Assembly: GCA_020249465.1 (NCBI GenBank)
Contig: JADCFP010000014.1
Coordinates: 1-35,945, forward strand
Origin: Roseomonas sp.
GTDB lineage: Bacteria; Pseudomonadota; Alphaproteobacteria; Acetobacterales; Acetobacteraceae
Reading direction: 5' to 3'
DNA: 35,945 bases
Within the stretch, counting starts at the first letter, position 1. Each line of letters begins with the position of its first letter. The translations under genes and the position numbers were made by a program. Below the pieces are notes generated by a model, which saw only the letters and a list, made by a program, of their open reading frames with translations, was not told the origin of the DNA and did not search any database. Of this stretch, positions 17,631 through 26,930 are shown piece by piece.

Positions 17631-18596
17631 CTATGTCGGAACTGAGCTTGCACTCATTATTGAAACACCAAGACCAGCCAGAATATTCGAGGCAGCCTCG
17701 GCTTCAATCGCTTGGCGCGCAGCAAGAGTCGCGGAGCCGAGATGAGGTGTGAATAGGGTCCGAGGATGATCAAGCAGGGCTTGCGGAATCACGCGGGGGC
17801 GGTCACGCAATGCCCAATCTTCCATACCGAAGACATCGGCCGCATAGCCGGCTAATTGACCGTCCTGTAGCGCCTCAGCAACCGCTATTTCGTCAACCGT
17901 GGAACCTCGCCCAATATTCACCAAAAGCGCGCCGGTCGGAAGGCATGCAATGGCAGAGCGGCCCACCAGGTTTCGTGTTTCCACTGTCAGTGGTAAGGCG
18001 GCGATGACTAGCTCTGCCCCTTGCAGAGCTTCTTCCAGTGGCATGCGCTCAACCCCTGGTGCCTCATTCACAGGATCCACGCCGCGTAGCTGACAACCAA
18101 AGGGCATCAGTCGCGCGGCGATAGCGCGCCCTAACCGGCCGAGGCCAAGGATCGTCACCTTAGCTCCATCCAGCCCAAGCCCGTAGAATTTAGGACGCCA
18201 ACCGCGAAAATCCGCTCGTACTGCAGCATCTCCCGCACGGATGTGCCGCGCCAGACCGATGGCAAGGCCGATGGCGAGTTCGGCCGTGGGCGAAGTTAGC
18301 AGATCAGGCACAATGGAAACCGCGATACCGCGGGCCCGACAGGCCTCCATATCTATGTTATCGGCCCCCTTCAGCGCGCAGGCCAGAATCCGCAGCTTCG
18401 GTGCCGCCCTCAAAAGCTCAGCATCCACCCGGTCTGTCATGAAGGCCATCATGGCCTCCGCCTCCGCCAGGGCGTCGCGCAAGGTGGCGCTATCCCAAGG
18501 TTCATCATCCGTGGGTTGGATAACTGAGCCAGCGCGTTCAAGCATGGCGCGTGTCGCCGGAAAAATGCGCGCTGTAGCAATAATACGGGCAGTCAT
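17631..18596 (-). CDS. ptxD: Phosphite dehydrogenase (NAD-dependent)
   Basis: Oxidises phosphite to phosphate with NAD+ in the cytoplasm. The product is 321 aa from ATG 18596, which overlaps the ptxC stop (ATGA). It is a D-2-hydroxyacid dehydrogenase fold with PtxD-specific blocks: AMMAFMTDRVDAE, CALKGADNIDMEAC, VPDLLTSPTAELAIGLAIGL, FRGWRPKFYGLGLDG and ADVFGMEDWA. Catalytic residues are in place: K76 (same number as in the Pseudomonas stutzeri enzyme), R230, E259 and H285. The Rossmann motif GLGRLG is at about 151-156, and an acidic D174 after strand 2 predicts NAD preference. Genes for a phosphite-type importer lie directly upstream, as in the described ptxABCD operon. A long in-frame extension upstream runs through ptxC and is not coding. 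Very confident. Confidence 0.95.
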   Translation of the reverse strand: MTARIIATARIFPATRAMLERAGSVIQPTDDEPWDSATLRDALAEAEAMMAFMTDRVDAELLRAAPKLRILACALKGADNIDMEACRARGIAVSIVPDLLTSPTAELAIGLAIGLARHIRAGDAAVRADFRGWRPKFYGLGLDGAKVTILGLGRLGRAIAARLMPFGCQLRGVDPVNEAPGVERMPLEEALQGAELVIAALPLTVETRNLVGRSAIACLPTGALLVNIGRGSTVDEIAVAEALQDGQLAGYAADVFGMEDWALRDRPRVIPQALLDHPRTLFTPHLGSATLAARQAIEAEAASNILAGLGVSIMSASSVPT

Positions 18597-19390
18597 TTCA
18601 ATCTCCGTCGCAGCGCCGCACCAATAGCGTCTACCACAAGCACGCAAGCCAGAATGGCCAATAGAATGGCCGAAACTTGCGCGTAATCCAAAAGACGAAG
18701 GGCGGCGATGAGCTGAAAGCCTATCCCCCCCGCGCCGACGATGCCGAGTACAGTGGAGGCGCGGAAATGATACTCCCAACGGTAAATGGTCACATCGGCA
18801 AGCTGCGGTAAAACCTGAGGCAGAACGGCGTGAGTGATGACCTGTAACGGGGAGGCCCCCGCGGCACGAGCAGCTTCGATCGGCCTAGGGTCAGCATGTT
18901 CGATCGCTTCGGCATAAAATTTGCCTACCATTCCCACCGAATGAAGACCGAGTGCCAATACACCCGGTAGGGCACCGAACCCGACTGCGGCAACGAAAAG
19001 GATTCCCATGATCAACTCAGGCACGGAACGCAGGAAGGCGAGTAGTGTCCGAGCGGCAAGCAAGATTGCCGGATGGGGTGAGATATTGGGTGCCGCCAGC
19101 AACCCCAGAGGAAGGGAAATCAGCACGGCCAAAGCCGTGCCCGCGATGGACATCGCGAGTGTATCAAGGAGCGGATTGAGCCAATCGCGCCAACGTGAAA
19201 AATCCGGCGGTACCATCTCAGAGAAAAGCTGCCCCAGGGCAGGCATGCCGTCTGCAAAGCGTTGCAGATCGAAGAAGCCTGTCAGCGCGAGCGCGCCGCA
19301 GGCAATCATGAGGACTACCCCAACCAAGCCGGTTCGGTTGAGCAGCGCGGCCCGATCAGCCTTTAAAATAGTGTCTTGGGACGGGTTCAT
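18593..19390 (-). CDS. ptxC: Phosphite ABC transporter permease, PhnE family
   Basis: Inner-membrane permease of 265 aa with several spans. It starts in an ATGA overlap with ptxB and ends in one with ptxD. PhnE-family features are LLAFLRSVPELIMGILFVAAVGFGALPGVLALGLHSVGMVGK, the EAA loop EAARAAGASPLQVITHAVLPQ, and ASTVLGIVGAGGIGFQL near the end. The tight coupling to ptxD makes phosphite the most likely substrate; the PhnE family alone would also allow phosphonate or phosphate. Confidence 0.9.
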   Translation of the reverse strand: MNPSQDTILKADRAALLNRTGLVGVVLMIACGALALTGFFDLQRFADGMPALGQLFSEMVPPDFSRWRDWLNPLLDTLAMSIAGTALAVLISLPLGLLAAPNISPHPAILLAARTLLAFLRSVPELIMGILFVAAVGFGALPGVLALGLHSVGMVGKFYAEAIEHADPRPIEAARAAGASPLQVITHAVLPQVLPQLADVTIYRWEYHFRASTVLGIVGAGGIGFQLIAALRLLDYAQVSAILLAILACVLVVDAIGAALRRRLK

Positions 19391-20247
19391 CCGCGCATCT
19401 GCGATAAATCGAGTTCAAGCAAGCGCGCCGTCTCACGCAATACATTATATGCTTCATCGTTTGTTGACGCGAAGCCTTCAACACGGAAACTGCGCAGAAC
19501 CTCAGCATCACGCAAGTCAAGGAAAGCCGAACGAATTGCTGCCTTCAAAGCATCTGATAGGTTACCCTGTAGCACCATCGGGTAATTTGGAATGGGTTCC
19601 GAGAGGCCAATTTCAATAATCCTGGTAGCGTCTATGGTACCGCGCCTAACCAGCGTATCCAGGATAGGTTTGGAAAGCGCGCCAGCAGGTACCTGGCCAC
19701 CCTGTACCGCGCGTGCCACAGCATCATGGGTACCTAGATGGACAACCCGGTAATCACGCCCTCCAATGAGTCCTGCGCGTTGAAGGATTGTCGCACGCGG
19801 GACGAGATGGGAGGATGTGGAGGCCTGATCCCCGAAACCAAAAGGGCGGCCGCGGATATCAGCCAATTCGCGCACCTGGCCGCTAGCCTGCGCAATCATG
19901 ACACTTTGATAAGTAGGTGAGCCACGTTCAACACCGACGGCGAACGGCTCTATCCCTGGAGCACGTGATTTTGCCAGAACATAGGAAAAAGGTCCGAAAT
20001 ATGCGACCTCAATTCGGCCAAAGCGCATAGCTTCAATCATGGAAGAATAATCGGTAGTAACCACGATCTCGACCTGCCGGGAGAGTGCGCGTTCCAGGTG
20101 GGCGCGAAGCGGCTGCGCATTTTGAATGATTGTACTGGCATTCTCATCGGGCAGCAGCGCTACGCGCAAACGCTGTGGATCGCGCGACTGGGCATGTGCC
20201 ATGATGGGCAAGGTTGCCAGCCCAGCAATCAGGCTACGACGTTTCAT
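19387..20247 (-). CDS. ptxB: Phosphite ABC transporter substrate-binding protein, PhnD family
   Basis: Periplasmic receptor of 286 aa with a Tat-like signal ([20 protein letters not shown]). The mature sequence contains LPDENAST, TTDYSSMIEAMRFGRIEVAYFGPFSYVLA and GFGDQASTSSHLVPRA, the ligand-binding blocks of PhnD/PtxB proteins. EAMRFGRIEVAYFGPFSYV is nearly that of PtxB as I recall it. Overlaps ptxA and ptxC by 4 bp each. Confidence 0.9.
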   Translation of the reverse strand: MKRRSLIAGLATLPIMAHAQSRDPQRLRVALLPDENASTIIQNAQPLRAHLERALSRQVEIVVTTDYSSMIEAMRFGRIEVAYFGPFSYVLAKSRAPGIEPFAVGVERGSPTYQSVMIAQASGQVRELADIRGRPFGFGDQASTSSHLVPRATILQRAGLIGGRDYRVVHLGTHDAVARAVQGGQVPAGALSKPILDTLVRRGTIDATRIIEIGLSEPIPNYPMVLQGNLSDALKAAIRSAFLDLRDAEVLRSFRVEGFASTNDEAYNVLRETARLLELDLSQMRG

Positions 20248-21029
20248 GCGAAGATCTCCTCAAGGACGGGAGCGCCCAGGGTCGGTGCGCCATAAAGCTG
20301 TCCAGCGGTTGCGTCATCAAGCCGCTCAGGCGGCCCATCAAAGACAATGTGGCCAGCCGCCAAGCCGATGATGCGTTCACCAAAGCGCTTGGCGAAATCG
20401 AGTTGATGGAGCGAAACCACTGCTGTCAGACCGTCGGCACGGCAAATACCGTGCAGCAGTGAAAGCACGCGCTCCGCTGTTCCGGGATCCAGGCTTGCTA
20501 CGGGCTCATCAGCCAGGATCAACCTTGGCTTCTGTACCAATGCTCGGGCAATCCCGACCCGTTGCTGTTGCCCACCAGAAAGCTGATCGGCACGCACAAG
20601 GGCCTTATCCAAGAGTCCGACGCGTTCCAGGGCATCAAGCGCCTGATGCTTCTCTGACCCGCTGAACGGAAAGAGCGTGCGCAATGCGGTATGATAGCCA
20701 AGCCGACCCATCAGAACATTTCCGAGGACGGACACGCGCCCAATCAGCTGATGCTGCTGGAAAATCATCCCGGTCTCCCGGCGATGGCGACGCAGGGTTC
20801 GGGCCTCCGCAATACTATCACCACGGGCGTCGAGTACACGGCCCTGGGTTGGACGAACAAGACCATTAAGCGATCGCAGCAGTGTTGATTTGCCAGCGCC
20901 CGAAGCGCCGAGCAAGACGGTGAACGAGCCTGGCTCAATCGTCAGATCCAGCGGTGACAAAGCAACAGCACCATTGGAGTAAATGACGCCCAGCGATTGG
21001 GCTTGGATTGCTGGCTTCGTTGTCGGCAT
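20244..21029 (-). CDS. ptxA: Phosphite/phosphonate ABC transporter ATPase, PhnC family
   Basis: ATPase subunit of 261 aa. Walker [10 protein letters not shown] is at residues 41-49, the Q-loop is [24 protein letters not shown] (a PhnC family hallmark), the signature is [14 protein letters not shown], Walker B is [13 protein letters not shown], and the switch is LHQLDFAK. First gene of the ptxABCD operon, preceded by a strong Pho box array. It is the only PhnC-type ATPase in the window and could also serve the phnDEE permeases at 26.9-29.5 kb, which lack one (inference). Confidence 0.92.
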   Translation of the reverse strand: MPTTKPAIQAQSLGVIYSNGAVALSPLDLTIEPGSFTVLLGASGAGKSTLLRSLNGLVRPTQGRVLDARGDSIAEARTLRRHRRETGMIFQQHQLIGRVSVLGNVLMGRLGYHTALRTLFPFSGSEKHQALDALERVGLLDKALVRADQLSGGQQQRVGIARALVQKPRLILADEPVASLDPGTAERVLSLLHGICRADGLTAVVSLHQLDFAKRFGERIIGLAAGHIVFDGPPERLDDATAGQLYGAPTLGAPVLEEIFA

Positions 21030-21051
21030 AACTTCCGACTAGGCCTGTGCC

Positions 21052-21091
21052 GTTATGGTCATGTGACAGAAAAATTAAAGTTTAATGTCAC
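21052..21091 (-). promoter_or_regulatory. Pho box array upstream of ptxA
   Basis: Reading the minus strand, GTGACAT, CTTTAAT, CTGTCAC and a weaker CCATAAC follow each other with 4-base, mostly AT-rich spacers (TAAA, TTTT, ATGA). They match the half-site CTGTCAT at 5, 5, 6 and 3 of 7. The array ends 22 bp before the ptxA ATG; the three good halves end 33 bp before it. PhoB would bind the direct repeats and replace a -35 element. Confidence 0.7.
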
Positions 21092-21191
21092 GATCCAGGC
21101 AGTCGATGGGCTCAAATAACGAGACCGAAAATAGTGACGTCTGACGGCCTTCGGTCCCCCCGTCTTCTCATTTCAATGAAAGTACTCCGTT

Positions 21192-21209
21192 CTTTCATGG
21201 CGGTGTCAT
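21192..21209 (+). promoter_or_regulatory. Pho box upstream of the PmtA-like gene
   Basis: CTTTCAT and GTGTCAT are spaced by GGCG, 12 of 14 matches to CTGTCAT-N4-CTGTCAT. It lies 94 bp before the GTG at 21303, in the divergent region shared with ptxA. Confidence 0.6.
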
Positions 21210-21302
21210 ACTTTACTGCGATTTGGGCCGAATGATCGACTGCTCTTTTGGATCCGTGACGTTTCACCATTGTCGTAAGAACGCGCATTTTTGGAGTTTG
21301 CC

Positions 21303-21902
21303 GTGTCCCAAGCCCAGCTTGTAAAATCTGAAAAAAATAAACGCCCCCGCGACACTGCACTGTTCTTTCGCCGTTGGCTGTCAAATCCGCTCCAAATGGG
21401 CTCCATTATTCCCTCTTCGCCAAAGCTCGGGGCGCTTATCGCCAAGCAGATCGACAAGCGGTCAAGCTCGTTCATCCTTGAATTGGGTGCCGGTACAGGC
21501 GCAATTACAAAGAGCCTGATCAATTCGGGTATCTCACCGGGACGTATCGCAATGGTGGAAATCGTGCCGGAAATGGCCGACCATTTACGGGCCAAATTCC
21601 CGCAAACAAAGGTGGTTCAGGCGGATGCCTTCAATTTACCCGTCCAGTTATTGAAAAATACAGCTCCGGAGATAGGAACAGTCATTTGTGGCATTCCGCT
21701 CGTCCTACTCAGCGAAGCGAGGCAGCGACAATTCATCCAGCAGGTCGAAGAGGTAGCCCCAGGGCGTGGTTTTCTCCTGTACACATATTGTATCACGTCC
21801 CCCCTGCCATATCATTCCCTTGGCCTTGAGGCGCGGCGACTAGCTTGGACACCGCAAAATTTTCCACCTGCTAGTATTTGGCACTACTGCCCAAAGAAAT
21901 GA
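21303..21902 (+). CDS. SAM-dependent phospholipid N-methyltransferase, PmtA-like
   Basis: The product is 199 aa, the usual length of the Sinorhizobium/Rhodobacter PmtA group. The start GTG 21303 has GGAG 8 bp upstream. Motif I for S-adenosylmethionine binding is ELGAGTG at residues 60-66, the acidic residue of motif II lies in MVEIVPEM, then VVQADAFNLP. Family-specific parts are FFRRWLSNPLQMGSIIPSSPKLG at the N-terminus and NFPPASIWHY at the C-terminus. PmtA methylates phosphatidylethanolamine to phosphatidylcholine; relatives act on other lipids or on ornithine-lipid-like acceptors. Its Pho box and neighbours suggest a role in lipid change under phosphate limitation. The exact acceptor is uncertain. 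Confidence 0.78.
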   Translation: MSQAQLVKSEKNKRPRDTALFFRRWLSNPLQMGSIIPSSPKLGALIAKQIDKRSSSFILELGAGTGAITKSLINSGISPGRIAMVEIVPEMADHLRAKFPQTKVVQADAFNLPVQLLKNTAPEIGTVICGIPLVLLSEARQRQFIQQVEEVAPGRGFLLYTYCITSPLPYHSLGLEARRLAWTPQNFPPASIWHYCPKK

Positions 21903-21906
21903 GAGA

Positions 21907-22785
21907 CTACGGTACCACGACCCTGAGTGGGTGGGTAAATGGCACTATATGGATGGGTAAGGAACCTGCCTCATCACCATCCGCCTGCACCGGCAGATCG
22001 GCACCAAAGACCTGAATATCATAACCACGTTTCAGAGAGATGCTGGAAAGATAGGGAAGCCGACCCAGGCCAAGCGCGGCCGCATGCTTTAAGGCGTCCA
22101 TAAAGTGGTTCTGCTGTAGGGAAACGACGTGAAACTGCGCCTCGCGCGGATCGGCTTCCGGTGCAATTTGAAAGCGCCCTGCATAGTAACGGCCCTTGGT
22201 CACAACTAATCCTGAAGCTTCCAATTCATTGCCATCAACTTGTACTTTGAAGGAGCCGAAGGGATAGCACGTCAGGTCGCGCATGGTTTGAAGTACATAG
22301 GCGCCCTTTCCAAGGACGCGCTTAAGGCCAAGCGGTAAATGATGTACCACAAACGAATCCAACCCAACGCCGACCATCTGGATAAAGAGGCGATCCTTTA
22401 GGATACCTCGCTTCAAAATACCCGGATAGACGTTGGTACTGCGGCCCATGAGAAGCGAACGTGCGGCTTCTCGCGGATTGAGTGGGACAGCCATTTCTAA
22501 GGCGAAGACATTCGCGGTTCCAAGTGGCAGAATGCCGAGCATAGCTCTGGTTCCCGCAAGGCCAGCTGCTACCTCTGCGATGGTGCCATCTCCGCCAGCC
22601 GCGACGACAATGCCATTTTCTTCAGCGAACATCCGGGCAAAATTTTCAGCATCACCGCGCGCGCTGGTTTCCAGCAGCTGAAACTGAACACCAAGCCCGT
22701 ACAATAGATCAAGCGCGGCATGAAGCTTAGTACGCCGCCGCGCACCTGCTGAAGGATTGAATATAACGACAAGGTTCTTGGGCAT
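21907..22785 (-). CDS. Diacylglycerol/lipid kinase family protein (DagK/YegS type)
   Basis: The product is 292 aa. N-terminal catalytic domain: IFNPSAG at residues 8-14, GGDGT at 64-68 and PLGTANVFA at 87-95, the nucleotide-binding and catalytic signature of the DAGK family (COG1597). The beta-rich C-terminal part contains VTKGRYYAGRFQIAPEADP and ends with HIVPFTHPLRV. It would phosphorylate diacylglycerol or a related lipid, for example to recycle the diacylglycerol made by PlcP into phosphatidate. It is convergent with the methyltransferase gene (4 bp apart) and divergent from plcP, with a candidate Pho box on its side. A sphingoid-base or other lipid kinase role is possible. Confidence 0.82.
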   Translation of the reverse strand: MPKNLVVIFNPSAGARRRTKLHAALDLLYGLGVQFQLLETSARGDAENFARMFAEENGIVVAAGGDGTIAEVAAGLAGTRAMLGILPLGTANVFALEMAVPLNPREAARSLLMGRSTNVYPGILKRGILKDRLFIQMVGVGLDSFVVHHLPLGLKRVLGKGAYVLQTMRDLTCYPFGSFKVQVDGNELEASGLVVTKGRYYAGRFQIAPEADPREAQFHVVSLQQNHFMDALKHAAALGLGRLPYLSSISLKRGYDIQVFGADLPVQADGDEAGSLPIHIVPFTHPLRVVVP

Positions 22786-22831
22786 AGCCGCGTATCAAAC
22801 CAAGCAAGAATTACTAATTCATTGTGATTCG

Positions 22832-22849
22832 GCGAAAGTTTTGTGAAAG
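22832..22849 (-). promoter_or_regulatory. Candidate Pho box upstream of the lipid kinase gene
   Basis: On the minus strand CTTTCAC and CTTTCGC are separated by AAAA; 9 of 14 matches to the consensus and a near-perfect direct repeat of each other. Its distance to the ATG at 22785 is 46 bp, similar to the other boxes. Confidence 0.42.
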
Positions 22850-22866
22850 TCTCTAAGTCGCAATAT

Positions 22867-22884
22867 TTGTCATGGAAGATTCAT
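22867..22884 (+). promoter_or_regulatory. Pho box upstream of plcP
   Basis: TTGTCAT and GATTCAT are spaced by GGAA; 10 of 14 matches. It lies 100 bp before the plcP ATG, back to back with the box facing the lipid kinase gene. PhoB control of plcP is established in other Proteobacteria. Confidence 0.55.
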
Positions 22885-22984
22885 GCCCCAATACTTCTGG
22901 CTGAGGTAGCGCAGTTTTGACTGTAACAAGGAGCGGCGTGTCCGATTCGCATCGTCACCCGCTTCCTTATCAGGAGCGTCGATT

Positions 22985-23812
22985 ATGACCCTCGCTTCAG
23001 CGCCCCGATGCTACCGCACCATTTTTCTTTCTGACATTCATCTTGGTCTGCGAAGCTGTCGAAGTGACTCCCTGGTAGATTTCCTGCGTAGCGTCCAGTG
23101 TGAGAAACTTTATCTGGTGGGGGACATTATTGACGGATGGCGTTTGCGGCGTTCCTGGTACTGGGATAGCCATCATGATGAGGTCATTCGCCTGATCCTG
23201 CGTATGGCGCGCCACGGCACTGAAGTGATCTATGTCCCAGGTAATCATGACGAACTTTTTCGGGATTGGCTTGGTCTTGAGATTGCGGGCGTAAGGCTTG
23301 CACGAGAAGCTGAGCATATCGCGGCCGATGGCCGCCGCTTTCTGGTTATTCACGGCGATGAGTTTGATGGGGTCATTCGCTATGCCAAGTTTCTCGCTCA
23401 TCTAGGTGACTGGGCTTATGACGCCGCCCTAACAGCAAATCGCTGGTTCAATTTCCTCCGTCGCCGACTTGGCTATCCTTATTGGTCGCTCTCTCAATGG
23501 CTAAAGCGACAGGTAAAGGAAGCGGTGAAGGCAATTGATCGTTTTGAAGCAGCCCTTGCCCACGAGGCGAAATCACGCGGCATGGATGGCGTCATTTGCG
23601 GCCATATCCATCATGCCGAAATGCGCATGATCCACGGCATTCTCTACATGAATGATGGTGATTGGGTGGAGAGCTGTACGGCGCTGGTGGAACACCCGGA
23701 TGGACGCTTTGAATTACTCGATTGGTCGCACCGCCAAGCCACTTTGTTTAAAAAGCCGTTGCCTGCGCCCGCGCCAGAATTGATGGCTAAAATTCTTCAT
23801 GGAGCGGGTTGA
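22985..23812 (+). CDS. plcP: Phospholipase C, metallophosphoesterase type
   Basis: Degrades membrane phospholipids to diacylglycerol and the phosphorylated head group during phosphate starvation. The product is 275 aa with the COG2908 metal motifs: SDIHLG (D17, H19), GDIIDGW (D47), GNHDE (N87, H88), HGDEFD (H123) and GHIHH (H207, H209). The stretch YMNDGDWVESCTALVEH near the C-terminus is characteristic of PlcP rather than of LpxH, the UDP-diacylglucosamine hydrolase for which it is often mistaken. A ribosome binding site AGGAG lies about 8 bp before the ATG. It is coupled to the following glycosyltransferase, the known plcP-agt arrangement. Confidence 0.88.
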   Translation: MTLASAPRCYRTIFLSDIHLGLRSCRSDSLVDFLRSVQCEKLYLVGDIIDGWRLRRSWYWDSHHDEVIRLILRMARHGTEVIYVPGNHDELFRDWLGLEIAGVRLAREAEHIAADGRRFLVIHGDEFDGVIRYAKFLAHLGDWAYDAALTANRWFNFLRRRLGYPYWSLSQWLKRQVKEAVKAIDRFEAALAHEAKSRGMDGVICGHIHHAEMRMIHGILYMNDGDWVESCTALVEHPDGRFELLDWSHRQATLFKKPLPAPAPELMAKILHGAG

Positions 23813-23816
23813 GCCC

Positions 23817-24818
23817 ATGCGTATCCTGATCGTCAGCGATGCGTGGTTTCCGCAGGTCAATGGCGTGGTGCGGACGCTTTCGGTGGTTTCCGAAATACTC
23901 GCTGCAAAGGGTGATACCGTGGAGGTGATCGGGCCGGATCGCTTCACAAATATACCCATGCCCGGCTATGCGGAAATTCGCCTTGCCATCGCGCCTAAGC
24001 AACGCCTCGCAAAGCTAGTCGCAGATTTTGCACCTGAGATAATTCATATAGCGACTGAAGGTCCGCTTGGGTGGGCCATGCGTGCACTCTGCCGCCGTAA
24101 CAAGTGGCCATTCACCACTGCCTTCCACACCAGATTCCCGGAATACCTTGAAGCAAGAACCCGTATCCCCGCGGATTGGTCCTGGCGCGTCATGCGCCGC
24201 TTTCATGAAGCTGGCGATGGCACTTTCGCGGCTACTCCCTCCCTCAGGCAGGAACTCGGTAAGCGCGGCTTTACAAAGATACGATCCTGGACACGCGGCG
24301 TTGACCTGGAGAGATTCAATCCGGCGTCGCGTGATGACTGGTCAGGCCTGCCGCGTCCCGTCTTTCTTTGTGCGGGTCGTGTCGCGATTGAAAAAAATAT
24401 TGAAGCATTTCTGGCGCTTGACTTACCGGGCAGTAAGGTTGTGGTTGGCGATGGTCCCGCCCTGCCAGCGCTGCGGAAGAAGTACCCCGGGGTAACGTTC
24501 ACTGGGTACCGTGAGAATGGCGCGCTCGCGCGCTCCTATGCGGGGGCAGATGTCTTTGTTTTTCCGTCACGTACGGACACCTTCGGCTTGGTATTGCTGG
24601 AAGCCCTTGCGAGTGGCACCCCGGTCGCTGCCTTTCCCGTGACAGGCCCTATTGATGTCATCACTGATGGGCAAGTCGGGGCCTTGGATGAGGATTTGCA
24701 TGCAGCCTGTATGAGGGCGCTGGCGTGTGATCGAGCAGCTTGTCGGCGTCACGCAGAGGCCTGGTCCTGGGAGGCTTGTGTGGCTCAGTTTAGAGACGCG
24801 CTGGTACCCATCCGCTAA
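23817..24818 (+). CDS. agt: Glycosyltransferase family 4, diacylglycerol glycosyltransferase
   Basis: The product is 333 aa. The start ATG 23817 is preferred (MRILIVSDAWFPQVNGVVRT is the usual GT4 N-terminus, with GGAG-like sequence upstream); an in-frame ATG at 23799 overlaps plcP. Donor-site features are the AGRVAIEKN basic segment and FPSRTDTFGLVLLEALASGTPVAAFP with the conserved Glu. Located 4 bp behind plcP, it should add a sugar to the diacylglycerol that PlcP makes, giving phosphorus-free glycolipids (monoglycosyl- or glucuronosyl-diacylglycerol in studied bacteria). Sugar specificity cannot be read from the sequence. Confidence 0.85.
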   Translation: MRILIVSDAWFPQVNGVVRTLSVVSEILAAKGDTVEVIGPDRFTNIPMPGYAEIRLAIAPKQRLAKLVADFAPEIIHIATEGPLGWAMRALCRRNKWPFTTAFHTRFPEYLEARTRIPADWSWRVMRRFHEAGDGTFAATPSLRQELGKRGFTKIRSWTRGVDLERFNPASRDDWSGLPRPVFLCAGRVAIEKNIEAFLALDLPGSKVVVGDGPALPALRKKYPGVTFTGYRENGALARSYAGADVFVFPSRTDTFGLVLLEALASGTPVAAFPVTGPIDVITDGQVGALDEDLHAACMRALACDRAACRRHAEAWSWEACVAQFRDALVPIR

Positions 24819-24826
24819 CCGCGCGT

Positions 24827-24866
24827 CTGTCATCGTTTCTTCATGACTGCGTCACACAGTCATCAC
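24827..24866 (+). promoter_or_regulatory. Pho box array, ancestral promoter of phnD
   Basis: CTGTCAT (perfect half-site), then TCTTCAT, GCGTCAC and TCATCAC at exact 11-bp intervals, so TCA recurs at 24830, 24841, 24852 and 24863. It begins 9 bp after the agt stop and ends 30 bp before the ancestral phnD ribosome binding site at 24896. The IS21 insertion now separates it from phnD by 2 kb. Confidence 0.65.
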
Positions 24867-24895
24867 GCGATTGAGTCACACCTTCATGGTATTTT

Positions 24896-24901
24896 GAGGA
24901 G
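24896..24901 (+). promoter_or_regulatory. Orphaned ribosome binding site of phnD
   Basis: GAGGAG is followed by eight bases and then AT of the original ATG, cut at 24911/24912 by the IS21 end. If the element and one CCAT copy are removed, the spacing to the phnD start codon is an ideal 8 bases. The present phnD has no such site. Confidence 0.7.
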
Positions 24902-24907
24902 CCGCCC

Positions 24908-24911
24908 CCAT
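24908..24911 (+). repeat. Target-site duplication CCAT, left copy
   Basis: CCAT directly precedes the left end TGTCAACG of the IS21 element. The same CCAT follows the right end at 26929-26932, where it includes AT of the phnD start codon. Four bp is within the IS21-family range. Confidence 0.65.
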
Positions 24912-24939
24912 TGTCAACGCCGGTTGAAATCTGACCCAC
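24912..24939 (+). repeat. IS21 left terminal inverted repeat
   Basis: Begins TGTCAACGCCGG and ends CTGACCCAC. It matches the reverse complement of the right end at about 21 of 28 positions. A further CTGACCCAC copy follows near 24965. Confidence 0.7.
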
Positions 24940-25018
24940 TTTCCGGCTGGGTGCCGTTTGAAACCTGACCCACCCAACACCCTGGGATAGGGCTAGCCCC
25001 ATCCCAGGGTAGTGTCCT

Positions 25019-26889
<1,871 letters not shown>

Positions 26890-26900
26890 TCAAACGGCAC

Positions 26901-26928
26901 CTGGGTCAGTTTTACTCCGGCGCTAACA
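26901..26928 (-). repeat. IS21 right terminal inverted repeat
   Basis: Read inward it begins TGTTAGCGCCGG and ends CTGACCCAG. The outer end lies 2 bp before the phnD ATG. A second internal copy is at about 26878-26900. Confidence 0.7.
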
Positions 26929-26930
26929 CC

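Noticed and set aside
18597-18779. In-frame upstream extension of ptxD
   Set aside because: It runs through the ptxC 3' end in another frame; the ATGA overlap start and homology to PtxD fix the start at 18596.
22985-23812. Identification as LpxH (UDP-2,3-diacylglucosamine hydrolase)
   Set aside because: Same superfamily, but the NDGDWVES segment, the agt partner and the Pho box fit PlcP better.
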